A DNA stretch of 64,000 nt from Rosa chinensis (GCF_002994745.2 NC_037094.1:19019001-19083000), one strand, 5' to 3'. Positions 11,133 through 22,059 are shown, numbered from the stretch's first letter. Notes: generated by a model from the sequence alone, not told the origin. Numbers and translations: made by a program.

Positions 11133-11759
11133 ATGCACTTCTCTAAGCCAACGCCAGCCATGGTCCAGCACATGCGCCCGCTATACATTACAGCAGATAT
11201 CAGCGGTATCAAGGTCAGCAAAATCATGATTGACACTGGGGCGGCCGTTAATGTGGTCACTACTCGGACCATGCACTTGCTCGGAATCAAGCGGGAGAAA
11301 ATCCAATCCACCTCTCTTGCGCTCAAAAATTTCGCAGGAACTGTAACCAAAACCCTAGGGTTATTGTTCTTGCGCATTAAACTCGGACCAGCAGAGGGAG
11401 TGTATGCTTTCTTTGTGACGGATAGTTATGCGGCCTACAGCGCCATTCTGGGCAGGGATTGGATCCATCGGAGTTATTGTGTACCGTCAACACTTCACCA
11501 AGAGTTGGTTATGTGGAATAGCGAAACAGACATGGCAGAGGTGGTCCCAGCAGATCCCCGTCCGTTTCCGGTCTCCGCGAATTATGTAGATGCCAGATAC
11601 TATTTGGAACCTATTACTCCATTGCAAGTTAGTGGCATCGATGATAAGGGCCGCCCCACAGGGGTGACGGCCTCTGAACTAGCACAGTGGGGTCTCACGC
11701 TCGCAAAAGAAGGCTTGGAGCGGCCCAGCCACGCTGTGCCCAAACCTCTAACCGATTAA
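11133..11759 (+). pseudogene. Aspartic protease segment of the Tat-like element
   Basis: The frame contains a retropepsin-type active site IMIDTGAAVNVVT preceded by RPLYITADISGIKVSK, and later AYSAILGRDWIHR, equivalent to the conserved ILGRxWL loop. It would cut Gag-Pol inside particles. The frame ends at 11757-11759, while recognisable protein continues in another frame (YDLTEEGMEAFHSI) from about 11760, so protease and RT are out of register by one base. Confidence 0.8.
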
Positions 11760-12880
11760 TGGATTACGACCTCACTGAAGAGGGAATGGAAGCCTTCCAC
11801 TCGATACACGAACGGTTGTCATCATACATGGTGGAAAAAGAGGCTTACGATCGCATTGCGACCTTGGAGGTCGTCAATGAAGAATTTGCTGATCCGGAGG
11901 TTGAGGAGGAAGTCCATATTCAGCTCGCTCCGGTGGCGCTGGACGATACACCTCCCAAGGTTAAAGATCCTACTGAGAAGGTCAACTTGGGTATTGTAAG
12001 TGAGCCCATGGAGGTCTCTATCAGTGCTTACCTAGAGCCTAGCGAGAAACAGAGGCTTATCGACCTATTGCTAGAGTTCAAGGACTGCTTCGCGGAGAAG
12101 TATGAGGACATGCCCGGCCTGTCACCAGATTTGGTCTGTCATCAGTTACCAACTCTTGCCGACAAGAGGCCCGTCAAGCAGGAACCTCGACGAATGAACG
12201 CGGAGACCCAGATTCTGGTAAAGGAAGAGGTAGAGAAAATGCATAAGTCAGGCATTATAAGGGTCGCCAAGTATAATCAGTGGCTATCGAATATAGTGCC
12301 TGTCCGGAAGAAAAATGGCAAGATAAGAGTCTGCGTTGATTATAGAGACTTGAATCTTGCTACGCCCAAAGACGTTTACCCCATGCCAGTCGCGGATATG
12401 CTAGTGGATGCAGTGGCAGGCCATGAATTGCTATCCTTCATGGACGGTACTGCAGGTTATCACCAGATTCTGGTCGCTGAAGAAGACAGACACAAGACTG
12501 CTTTCCGCTGCCCTGGTTTTGCGGGGGTTTTCGAATACGTGGTCATGCCGTTTGGCCTGAAGAACGCCGGTGTGACGTATCAGCGAGCTATGAATATGAT
12601 CTTCCACGACATACTTGGGAAAGTTTTGGAGATATAGATTGACGACGTGGTCGTCAAGTCTCAACAGAAAGGGGATCACATCGCGGATCTCAGAAAAGTA
12701 TTTGAACGCATGCGCCGACATAGACTCAAGATGAACCCGGCCAAGTGTGTGTTTGGGGTTCAAGCAGGGGACTTTCTGGGGTTTATAGTCCACCAGTGAG
12801 GAATTGAGGTCCCCGAGGATAAGGCAAGCGCAGTCATTAACGCATCTCCCCACGGACGAAGAAGGAATTACAGCGTCTTT
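11760..12880 (+). pseudogene. Reverse transcriptase, inactivated
   Basis: RT motifs are clear: VRKKNGKIRVCVDYRDLN, HELLSFMDGTAGYHQI, and VMPFGLKNAGVTYQRAMN. The catalytic Y-I-D-D box has a TAG stop (12635-12637) in place of Tyr, followed in frame by IDDVVVKS. A second in-frame TGA is at 12797-12799, after FIVHQ. A frameshift near 12845-12880 then moves coding sense to the next frame (INFLRRFIS). RT copies element RNA into DNA; this copy cannot make a full enzyme. The stop sits in the active site itself, so readthrough would have to insert Tyr to restore the motif. Confidence 0.9.
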
Positions 12881-15549
12881 TGGGTAAGATTAATTTTCTA
12901 AGGCGTTTCATCTCTAATTCTGCAGGGAAAATTCAGCCCTTCTCACCTTTGCTGAGACTACAAGGGCAGAATGAGTTTGTGTGGGAATCCAAGCATCAAG
13001 AGGCTTTTGACAGTATCAAGGCCTATCTGGCAAACCCACCAGTCTTGGTTCCACCTAGAACCGGGGTCCCATTGAAACTGTACATCTCAGCAGCTGACGC
13101 CTCCATTGGTAGCCTGCTCGCTCAGGATGATGGGGATGGTATCGAGCACGCTATATTTTATCTCAGCCGTGTACTAACAGATTGTGAGACAAGGTACACC
13201 CCTATGGAAAAGCTGTGCTTAACTCTATATTTTTCGGCGTGCAAGTTGCGACATTATATGTTATCTTTTACTACTTGCATCATCGCTCAGACCGATTTGG
13301 TCAAGTACATGTTGTCCCGGCCTATCTTGAGAGGCCGCATTGGCAAATGGGTATTGGCTCTTTCAGAGTTCTCGCTCCAGTATGTACCCCAGAAGGCGGT
13401 CAAAGGGCAGGCTATCGCAGATTTTCTAGCGCATCATCCTCCGCTAGAGCTACCCGTACTGAAAGAGTTGGAAATTGCTTGCAACACCGCGACTCTTCTA
13501 GATAAAGCCTGCATCCCGGAATACGCGGTCTGGTATCAGGCTACAATCTCTTTACAGCCTTGGGTGTTATTCTTTGATGGCTCAAGAACGGACGCTATGG
13601 CTGGCGCGGGGATTGTTTTGGAGAACCCGGCAGGTGATCGGTTCTCTTATTCTTTCCAGCTCACGTTCCAATGTACTAATAATCAGGCTGAGTATGAAGC
13701 TCTCATCATTGGACTAGAGGTCTTGTTGGAAATGGGCGTCCGGGACGTTCAGATTCGCGGCGATTCTCAACTCGTTATCAATCAACTCCTGGAGAAATAT
13801 CGCTGTACAAGTTGGCTGCTCATTCCATACTTGAATCGCGCCATTGAGCTTTTGGACCAGTTTACAGACGTCGACATGGAACACATACCACGTGAACGTA
13901 ACTTTGCTGCTAATGAGCTAGCTCAATTGGCTACAGGCATTACCTTGAAGTATGGAGTGCGCGAGCGCATTCTGAAAGTTGAGCGTCGCACACTACCTTC
14001 GTGGCTTGCTCGACCTGATCCTCCAGATGACCCCATGGTCGCGGTACTGGAGCCCATTGATGTTGATTGGCGGATCCCTCTGATTGAATACCTCAAACGA
14101 CCAGACTCCAGCGCTGATAGGAAAATTCGTTTCCTCGCATTGAATTACTTCCTTAGGGGTGACGAACTGCGCAGGCGTGGAGAAGATGGTGTAGACTTTC
14201 GATGTGTCTACGGTCGCGAAGCTAAGAGACTGATGCGCGAGGTGCACATGGGAATATGTGGATCTCATCAAGCTGGACCTAAGATGCGGTGGCTCATCCG
14301 ACGTCATGGTTATTACTGGCCCAGCATTTTGAAGGATTGTATTGCATTCGCCAAAGGCTGTGCGGACTGTCAAGCACACGGTCCTGTCCAGCATGTTCCT
14401 AACATCCCTATGCAACCCATTATTAAACCCTGGCCTGCGCGAGGCTGGGCACTGGACTTAATTGGGATGATCCATCCTCATTCTTCCATACAGCACAAGT
14501 TTATCATCGTCGCCACTGATTACTTCACAAAGTGGGTTGAAGCAGAGCCTTTGAAGGAGGCCTCCGGTGCTACCATTTGCCAGTTTATCTTCCGTAATAT
14601 TCTTTGCAGGTTTGGTATCCCTGAAGTGTTGGTGTTGGACCGGGGGGCAGCGTTCATGGGAGGCCCCGTTGAGGAGCTAGTGAATGATTTCGGTATTCAA
14701 TTCATACATAGCACCCCGTACTATCCTCAATCTAATGGTCAGGCGGAAGCGAGCAACAAGACCATCATCACCTTACTGAAGAAGATGTTGGTGGAGAATC
14801 CTCGACAGTGGCATGACACTTTGTACGAAACACTTTGGGCTTATCGTACTTCTAAACGTAACCCCACCGCCACGACGCCATACGCGCTTATGTTTGGACA
14901 TGACGCTGTCTTACCATTAGAGATTAAAGTCCATTCCCTACGAGTCCAAGAACAGCATCATTTGATTGGCGAGGATTATGTTCAAGCAATGTGGCAGGAG
15001 CACGAAGATTTAAGCGAGCAGCGCTTGGCCGCCTTGGACAATTTGGTGATGGAAAAACAGCGTATCGCCCGCGCCTATGATCGGAGGACGCGGGGTCGCA
15101 GTTTCAAAGAGGGTGACCTTGTTTGGAAGGCCATTTTACCCTTAGGTGAGAAGGTAACCGGTCGTGGAAAATGGACGCCACGATGGGAGGGGCCTTTTGT
15201 TATCCACCGCATACTGGAGTGCGGTGCTTTTCACCTCAAAGACGTCGACGGTGATATCCATCGCAACCCCATTAACGGTCGCTTTCTGAAGAAATACTAT
15301 CCAAGTGTTTGGGAGTTCGATGATCCTCCAGACCCTGTTCTTGCTCCGGCTGGGGGGGCAACCGTAATCTTCATCGGCTCGCAGCATTATGGTTATTCGG
15401 CCTTTTCTCTGTGGCCTTTTGTTTTGTATCTGCTCCCCTCTAAACATTGGGGGGCACCTCAGTATCTACTAGGCCTATACAAGAGGCTTTATTATTTTTG
15501 TGGACTATTTTTGTATTTTTGTACAAGCCTATACAAGAGGTTTTGTTAA
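12880..15549 (+). CDS. RNase H - archaeal-type RNase H - integrase segment of Pol
   Basis: One open frame of about 890 residues, here starting at a non-ATG codon because it continues a broken polyprotein. Residues 1-185 are the RT connection and RNase H (QEAFDSIKAYLANPP, ISAADASIGSLLAQDD). Residues about 227-350 are the second RNase H (WVLFFDGSRTDAMAGAG, NNQAEYEALIIGLE, IRGDSQLVINQL). Near 455-497 is the HHCC zinc motif. The integrase core has D526 (WALDLIG), D587 (VLDRG) and E623 (NGQAEASNK), with the usual 35-residue D-E spacing. The tail (GKWTPRWEGPFVIHRIL) is the DNA-binding end. No stop interrupts this part. Integrase would join element DNA to host DNA in the nucleus. Confidence 0.9.
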   Translation: MGKINFLRRFISNSAGKIQPFSPLLRLQGQNEFVWESKHQEAFDSIKAYLANPPVLVPPRTGVPLKLYISAADASIGSLLAQDDGDGIEHAIFYLSRVLTDCETRYTPMEKLCLTLYFSACKLRHYMLSFTTCIIAQTDLVKYMLSRPILRGRIGKWVLALSEFSLQYVPQKAVKGQAIADFLAHHPPLELPVLKELEIACNTATLLDKACIPEYAVWYQATISLQPWVLFFDGSRTDAMAGAGIVLENPAGDRFSYSFQLTFQCTNNQAEYEALIIGLEVLLEMGVRDVQIRGDSQLVINQLLEKYRCTSWLLIPYLNRAIELLDQFTDVDMEHIPRERNFAANELAQLATGITLKYGVRERILKVERRTLPSWLARPDPPDDPMVAVLEPIDVDWRIPLIEYLKRPDSSADRKIRFLALNYFLRGDELRRRGEDGVDFRCVYGREAKRLMREVHMGICGSHQAGPKMRWLIRRHGYYWPSILKDCIAFAKGCADCQAHGPVQHVPNIPMQPIIKPWPARGWALDLIGMIHPHSSIQHKFIIVATDYFTKWVEAEPLKEASGATICQFIFRNILCRFGIPEVLVLDRGAAFMGGPVEELVNDFGIQFIHSTPYYPQSNGQAEASNKTIITLLKKMLVENPRQWHDTLYETLWAYRTSKRNPTATTPYALMFGHDAVLPLEIKVHSLRVQEQHHLIGEDYVQAMWQEHEDLSEQRLAALDNLVMEKQRIARAYDRRTRGRSFKEGDLVWKAILPLGEKVTGRGKWTPRWEGPFVIHRILECGAFHLKDVDGDIHRNPINGRFLKKYYPSVWEFDDPPDPVLAPAGGATVIFIGSQHYGYSAFSLWPFVLYLLPSKHWGAPQYLLGLYKRLYYFCGLFLYFCTSLYKRFC

Positions 15550-15660
15550 TTATAGTCCATGTAACCAGTTGCCCGGCTTTATTTTATGCATTGTCTTGAC
15601 AAAACGTGTTAAGAGTAAATACAAAGGCCTATGCAAGAGGCCTTATTTTTGACTATTTTT
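15460..15660 (+). repeat. Thrice-repeated GCCTATxCAAGAGGC motif after integrase
   Basis: GCCTATACAAGAGGCTTT (about 15473), GCCTATACAAGAGGTTTT (about 15527) and GCCTATGCAAGAGGCCTT (about 15627) each start a T-rich stretch. The third can fold as AGGCC..GGCCT. The first two overlap the end of the pol frame. They may mark RNA 3'-end signals between the sense genes and the antisense gene; that role is inference. Confidence 0.6.
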
Positions 15661-16720
15661 TGCTCTGTTTTTTTTACAGATTTTTGAGTAAACCAAGCAT
15701 TTTATTCATAAGGTGGCTTTGCAGCCAGAAGCATACAACAGAATAGAGCAATACAGTTTCACATGCGAGTACAAGGGCTGGCTACAGACATAAAAGTTTA
15801 AAATGGTCGTCGTGGCCGCGTGGAGAAGGATCTGGGCGCTACAACCTCAGAGCATTCTTCCCCCTACGACAGATCCTCCTCCCATCTAAGTCGCCGCTGC
15901 TCGAAAGAGAGGGGAAAAAGAAAACCTTCATGCCCCTTCCTGGGGCCTCTCCTCCAAACTGGAATTGGGCTCCGGAGCAGGCGCGACTCACAACCACATC
16001 TACCTCCTGGGGTAAATCAGAAAGTGCGGACCCAGTCCCCAGAGGTAGACCGCGGGGGCAGAAAGGTAAGCCTCAAAGTGGCCTTCCTCCCTTCCTCCAC
16101 TTGCTCCGCGCGGGCAGTCTGAAAAGTTGGACTCCTCAGAATGTGGTTCTGCCGCGTTAGGAGCGCGGCATGTTCTTCGGTTTAACTGAGATTGGCGAGT
16201 TCATCCAGGTTCTCAGTAACCAAAGACATGCCGCCGGACCTGAGATTAGGCCATGAAGCCTACCCAGGTCTTGAGATTAAGCCATGAAGCCTAAGAATTT
16301 GTGGCTAAGGGTAAGATCACGGTGGGAAGATTTTAGAAACTGAAGAAAAAGCAACAGGGCTTGCGAGTTTATCCTTGGAAGGAACATGATGGTTCGGTGA
16401 TCGTTCTTCGTTGGATGCTGGTATTTATAGGAATAATCTCACACCGTGCGATAAGCAGTTGAGGCGCTTTCAACGCCATCAATGAGAGAATCAATGCGGA
16501 TAAATGCGATGATCTCGGAAATGGAAGCTGTTGAAACGCGTGGGAAGCAGGACGGCCTCCAAGGAAGCAACCGCCCAAAAATGGGATTATCTTTTCAACG
16601 GTTTTGCTTTTCATTAATTGGCAAGCCTTAAATGATATTTGGGCCGAGCAAAAGCGGGCTGAATATTGTATGTATTAAGAATATCCTTATACAAATTAAA
16701 ATGGGCCTAAAACAAGAGGC
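15661..16720. other. Untranslated interval between pol and the antisense PMD gene
   Basis: No frame resembles a protein. It includes a short doubled block (GAGATTA(G/A)GCCATGAAGCC near 16240 and 16270). It would be the 3' UTR of the antisense transcript and an internal spacer of the genomic RNA. Confidence 0.45.
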
Positions 16721-19700
16721 CTAAAGCTTTCGACCTGCATGGGTCAAGCGAAGCAAATGCTCATCTAGACGAAAGCTAGCATCGGCAGCAGCGCGCTCTG
16801 CCTGTCGAACTGTATCGCGCGCTTGAGCCAGGTTCTGAGACATCGCTTCTAGCGCCGTTAAGGGCTGTTCTATCTGGGGCTCCTCTTGCGCCAGTTGGGC
16901 CGTGACCGTAACTAATTGGGCCTTCGCTTCGATTAGTTGGACTTGGAGGTCTTGAATGTGGGTCTGAAGATGGTTCTGTGAGATCCTCAGATCCCTGACA
17001 CGAAGCGCTCTATCACCTAGGGAGTCGCAGGATGCCTCCGTTTGTTGTGCAAGGCCGCGATAGTGAGCCTGAACCTGCCTGACCTGTGCAGCCGCGGTCG
17101 TCCTTTCATTAATCCGCGCAGGAAGGTTTTACAAGAGCTCATATGTTTCAACAAATTCATCTTCAGTAATGGTATGTTCTCGGCGAAGTACCATCAGATA
17201 TTCTTGAGCTCTGGCAGCGGCGCCCGGCAGTAGAATGTCAGGATCCAGGAGTCGCTGCAGATTATCCCTCGCTTCATCTGCGACCCCTGGAGGAGCCACT
17301 TCTAGTACACGAACAAGTCTTTCCAGCCTATTAGGAGGCGCGGGAGGAGGAACTTCAGCGATGATTTCAGCATCATCAGCAGCAGCAGGACCTACTGGAG
17401 GCTCGACGATCGGGGCCGCGACTTGTGCTGGTACTGCATTTATATCAGCATCTACTTCTGGAACCTGGGGGGCAGGTTCTTGATCCGCCATGCCTTCATC
17501 AGCGGGCTCAGCAGGGTCAGCAACAGCGACCTCCTCAGCGGGGCCAGCGGCGGCGACCTCCTCAGCAGGGACGTTACTCTGCAGTAAGGAAAGACGGTCA
17601 AGTATATAATGAAGAACAGGAACTAAGGCAAACATTTTCAACTAAGAATACCTCCGCGACAGGGCTCTCGTCTGAGATATTTGCGGGCGCGAGTTCTTGA
17701 ACTTCCTCATCAGGAGTGCGAACAGGTGACGCGAGCACTGGCGGTTGTGTAGCGATCGGATCCTCAGGTGGGGCGTCCGGAAGGGGAGCATTCTCTTCCG
17801 TTTCATCGGAACTATCCTCTATGATCTGCACAGGAATAGAGGCTGAGCCACCATCAGTGCTGACAGGAGGTGGAGGATTTTCAGGTCCCACAAGTGTAGA
17901 CGCTCGCGAAGCAGTTGTTCCTGGAGTGGCAGCTGAAGAGCCCTCCCCAGCATGTGTAGATGACCTGCGACAAACCTGTAAAGGAGAAGGGTGTGAGACA
18001 TTTTGGGCAGAAATAGTGATAATTTCCAACATAGGCTCTCGGTCTCTTACCAGTCGGTCAGCCATTGGTTCATCTCCTTCCCAAGGATCAGCATAAGTAT
18101 CCGAGCGGCTACGCTTACGGGCTATAGCAGCCATAACCTGTGAGAAGCAAAGGGTTAGTAGTTAATTCACAAAGTTGGTTCTGAAGACAAAGAGTTCTTA
18201 CAGTTTGTGGGTCATCGTCATCAGAAGAAGAAGAAGGGTCCTCAGCTGTGGCTTCAGCAAGTACTGCCTTCTGTTTCCCAGTTTGTTCAGCGGCCGGCGA
18301 AGCACTGTTTGTGCGGCGGCCAGGGCGCAGCGCACTCCCCTAATACAAACAAGTATGAGTAAAGGAGGAAACAATGAAGGGGCTTGCAGCGATTAGAGTT
18401 GCAATACTTACTTCTTGAGGTGGTTCACGAATTACGATGCCAGCCTGGGCCGGGCGAGGAGCTCGCTTAGGCCTAACCACTTGGAGGGGTCGAGGCCTGT
18501 TGGCGTCCTCAGAAAAGCGAGCGAGCACCTCAATGTCAGCAGGGTATGGTTTCCTAAGCTCGCCAAAGAGAGTAGCGAAGAGTTCGTCATCTGGTTGAGT
18601 CCAGCAGTTGACAGAGACTTCTCTCCACCAAATCTCATACCCTTCTTCGGTCCCGTCTACAGCATCAAGGTTTTGGGCCCAATCGGGAAGGTCGACCAGC
18701 GCGAGCATACTTTGTGCCGGTGGGGGCCCAGAAGGTGGACCGAATCTTCGCCAGGAAGTGTTATAATTCCAGGCATCATACAGAGGGACTGGTACCAATT
18801 GGACAAGGCCAAATTGGCGGGCGAAATGATTAGGAGCGTAGAGCTCATAGCTGAGTTCCTCGGCGGCAATCCGGATGTCTGAACAGGAGATGGCGCGGCG
18901 AAACGCCAGGTGGGTGCGGTCGGGATAACGAGGATCATCAGGAAGGAAGCCATATTGTAGCACAGAAGGGAATCTTCTTCCCAGAATCAAATCACAGTAT
19001 GGCATGTCATCTAACAGGTACAGATAAGAAAAGCATTCAGAGTAAGGGGGAGATGAATACTTGTCCTCGCGGAAAAACCATCGACCTAGCAATTGATCGG
19101 CCGGCAGGGATTGCGGGATATCTTCACGGCGGAAGAATGGGAAGTAGGTCTGGATCCAGAAGTCCAGAATCCAGAAGGGTCCGGAAATGTTGATCTCGAA
19201 GGGATGCATCGTCGCTTGGTATAGCATGCGATAGATGGCACCCAAGACCGGTTGTCCGAGCCCAACGTTGAGGCCGTTGCTAAATAGGTCCAGGTGCCAG
19301 TGGGCTTGCAGGAGGAGGTGCAGAATATGAATTTACAGAGCCAATATTCAAGGAAAGCGATCCCTCCGGTCGCATTGTGTTCCCGGTGGTAATATGCCAG
19401 CCATCTTGGGTATGAGCCGCTATGAGCGCTGCGACCTTGCTGGGCCATGGTCAAAGTGAAATCAATAGAGTCGAATTGACCGTGCACATATGGCTCGCCA
19501 TCGATGGGGAGGCCAGTGATAGCGAGGATGTCCAACAGAGTAATGCTCATTTGACCAAATCTGAAGTCAAATGTATTGGTGGCGGTATTCCAGAAACAGA
19601 GAAAAGCAGCGAGCGGCGAGCGATTACCACCGCGTGGAAGATGGAAGCACAGATCAATAGTGTGGGTGATACCTGCAGCGTTCCAGCGACCTAGATCTCG

Positions 19701-20053
19701 CGCCCGAGCCTCGCGATACCAAGAAATCTCCTGTGCACTAATGGAGGATGGCCAATTTCCTATCTTGGCTCGATGGTTTTGGACACCCAGCTGCTAAAGT
19801 CTCCGGGAGTCCTTCGGAGGACTGGAATGGGCCGTCGGACAGGAAGACCGTACATGGCAATGGCATCATCTGGAATAACACCTTGCGGTGCTGGGCCTAA
19901 CCCGGTATGGTGATCGGAAAAACGAAGGAGTAGGGGTCGGTGAATGGTGGTCTCTAGATGAATGCGAGCACCGATATGGGTGCCCCAGGTCCGAGCAGCC
20001 GTTTCGTTCAGTTCTTCTTCCTGATCGATGATGATTTTCTTTGGGGGAGCCAT
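16721..20053 (-). pseudogene. Antisense plant-mobile-domain (PMD) gene with introns and a coiled-coil tail
   Basis: From ATG 20053 on the minus strand the protein begins MAPPKKIIIDQEEELNETAA. Its PMD core contains ITLLDILAITGLPIDGEPYV, PRWLAYYHREH and ELSYELYAPNHFARQFGLVQ. Coding passes through exon 18412-20053, exon 18202-18339, exon 17652-18137 and exon 16721-17578. All three introns (18340-18411, 18138-18201, 17579-17651) have GT-AG ends and keep phase 0. The middle is acidic and Pro/Ala-rich. The end (QLIEAKAQLVTVTAQLAQ, then AMSQNLAQARDTVRQAERAA) looks coiled-coil. One-base shifts near 19765 and 19325 and a TAA at 17129-17131 break this copy. PMD proteins are known both as host silencing/splicing factors (MAIN, MAIL1) and inside MULE and Ty3/Gypsy elements. 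Function here is unknown. Confidence 0.85.
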
Positions 20054-20148
20054 TTTTGGATCGTTTGCAAGGAAGATGGGGCAGAGATGGGTTTTTCTGG
20101 GGTTAGAGTTTGAAGGAGTATCTGAGGTGACAGGATTGCGGCTATGCT

Positions 20149-20156
20149 TTTAAATA
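20149..20156 (-). promoter_or_regulatory. TATA-like box for the antisense PMD gene
   Basis: On the minus strand TATTTAAA stands about 95 bases before the ATG at 20053 and inside the element, left of the purine tract. It suggests transcription separate from the LTR promoter. Motif evidence only. Confidence 0.45.
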
Positions 20157-20295
20157 AAGAGTTTTTGTGAGGGAAACGATGCGACAGAAACGTTTCAAAA
20201 ATGAAGGGGCGTGACCCTCATTAATGGCATCGTTTCAAGCGACCAACACGTTTTTCTAAGTCCCCTTCAATCAGTTGCATTTTAGCAGGCCTGAT

Positions 20296-20314
20296 TTCGG
20301 GGCCTGGGGGGCAA
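20296..20314 (+). other. Polypurine tract
   Basis: TTTCGGGGCCTGGGGGGCAA-like sequence abuts the 3' LTR start at 20315. This is the standard place for plus-strand DNA priming. Confidence 0.7.
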
Positions 20315-21292
20315 TGTTTGAGCCCAAAAGTAATTTTGCCAAAATCCTTTAGTGGGTTTGAGCCAGTGGGCCGATATCTGCGGCCCAAAAATGGGACTAT
20401 ACAGATTTGGGTTGTGGTGTTGCTCATCCCGTATTTCATAAGAAGATATCGTCCTTAATTGAGCGCTCATGGGGGCGTAAAGATATATTTGCAATTAATA
20501 CGTGAGTATCCTACTGCTTGCATCCAGCGATCGTATCTAGGATTTTCACAGAGGCAATTAATCCTTGCCTATATTCTAGCGACGATAGAAGAGGATAGTT
20601 ATCACCCATAATAATATCAAGGCTATCAAGAGTTTTGATTTGATTCAAGGCCAATAACTGTGGCCCAAGATATAGTATTCCATTCCTATTAGGGAAGTGA
20701 ATAAGTACAATAAGCCTATATATAGAGGCTAAACACGATACGAGAGGAATTTTTGACCTTTAATCTCTCTGAGTAATCAATCCCAGCGATTGCAAAGCCT
20801 CTCCGGAGCAAACCCTCAACTTCGTTGAAACCCGGTGACCGCCCGCCAGTCCTAGTCTCCCCGCGAGCCGACTGTCAGCCTCACCAGTTCAACCCGGCGA
20901 CCGTACTTCCAGTCCTAGTCTCCCCAGGAGCCGACTGCGAGCGCAACCGCCACTGTTACTTCCAGCGAAGCTAGAGTCACGCTTTAGCAAACCCGTGTTC
21001 CTCTCCAACTTCCCAGTGATTGCTCTGCTCGGCTTTCAAGTTGAGTATCGATTTGGTGAACGCAAAGAAACCACATCCAAAGCCCTTACCCGCGTAAGGG
21101 AAAGAAGTCCTTCTCCGGAAGGCAAGAAAAGAACCCTGTGAAGAGGTTGGTGCTCTCCTCGTCCACAGCGCTTGAAGAAGAAGTCAGGTCACGGGACTAC
21201 CCCAACGACTGCACCCCGCGGTGCTGGCACGCCTGCGCAACCACTCGCCCAAAAGAGACTGTTTGCACACCAGCTGGTTTTGGAGCCAAACA
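20315..21292 (+). repeat. 3' LTR of the Tat-like element
   Basis: 978 bp from TGTTTGAGCCC to GGAGCCAAACA, five differences from the 5' LTR by eye. It carries the same TATATATAG box at 20717-20725. Confidence 0.95.
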
Positions 21293-21297
21293 ATATG
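21293..21297. repeat. Target-site duplication ATATG, right
   Basis: It matches 6450-6454 and abuts the CA end of the 3' LTR. Confidence 0.9.
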
Positions 21298-21446
21298 CAA
21301 AGTATGATATGTACGTAGTTATGTAGAAGGTAAGTTTTGTGAATAATGGAATCCATAACTCCATATATAGGATCTTGTTAATTTCTGTTAAGCCAAATGA
21401 AAGAAAATTGAGAGGAAGGCATATGTAAAAGACATACTTGACATAG

Positions 21447-21961
21447 TGTCACGGGCCGAACTTTGCAATGCTCAAAGAGGACCGTGCGGCACTTGCTAGC
21501 AAGCAAGTTAGCCAAGTATGTACCTTGCAAGGAACAATGAAAGCCACACGATATTAAAATAGAGCTAGCGTCAAGGAAGAACATAATTATATAAACGTTG
21601 GGCAACCACGAAGAACAATGAATAATCAAAAGAAAAGATCAAGGAGCAATCTCACGGGACACAGATGATTGAATAATTCCTCTTTTATTGATGGTAAGAT
21701 GGTAAGGGAGGCAAAAGTATATGTGCTTACCTATACTAGTTCCGTAGTCCAAACTATGCCGACTAGGAACTCCTCCCCAAAGAGCTTATCAGACTTAAAT
21801 GACCAAGGCCCTGAGAAACGTGCACTTGGCTGAGGAGACTAAGTGCTAAAAAAAATAAATTACATAAGCAAAACACCCCAAGCACACAAGCAACCAACCA
21901 AAGGCTTAACTAATGACCCTGGACAAGGTTTCTTGTGGCATTACAAATGCGACCCCTAACA
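21447..21961 (-). repeat. 3' LTR of the chromovirus
   Basis: On the minus strand it starts TGTTAGGGGTCGC and ends GGCCCGTGACA. 515 bp. Confidence 0.9.
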
Positions 21962-21974
21962 TCCTCCCCCACTT
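21962..21974 (-). other. Polypurine tract of the chromovirus
   Basis: The minus strand reads AAGTGGGGGAGGA immediately before the 3' LTR. Confidence 0.75.
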
Positions 21975-22059
21975 AAGCTGTCGGCACTCTAGACGACTGC
22001 CTTGGTCTTGAAGTCTTCAATCTTCTGCTTGAACTTCTTCTTCAGTTCTTCAGCATTCT

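Larger units (their letters stand above)
6455..21292 (+). mobile_element. Complete Tat-like Ty3/Gypsy LTR retrotransposon with antisense PMD gene
   Basis: Two 978 bp LTRs (6455-7432 and 20315-21292) bound 14,838 bp. ATATG lies on both sides (6450-6454, 21293-21297), a perfect 5 bp target duplication. Order on the plus strand is gag, spacer ORF, protease, reverse transcriptase, RNase H, a second (archaeal-type) RNase H and integrase. An antisense intron-containing PMD gene follows, then a purine tract. The extra RNase H between RT-RNase H and integrase is the mark of the Tat group. The LTRs differ at five positions by eye, so insertion is recent, yet protease-RT carries several disabling changes. 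It lies only 155 bp left of an older chromovirus. Confidence 0.93.

Noticed and set aside
17235..18096. Plus-strand ORFs rich in Ser, Ala and Gly
   Set aside because: Shadows of the acidic Pro/Ala linker of the antisense PMD gene, whose exons and splice sites explain the region.
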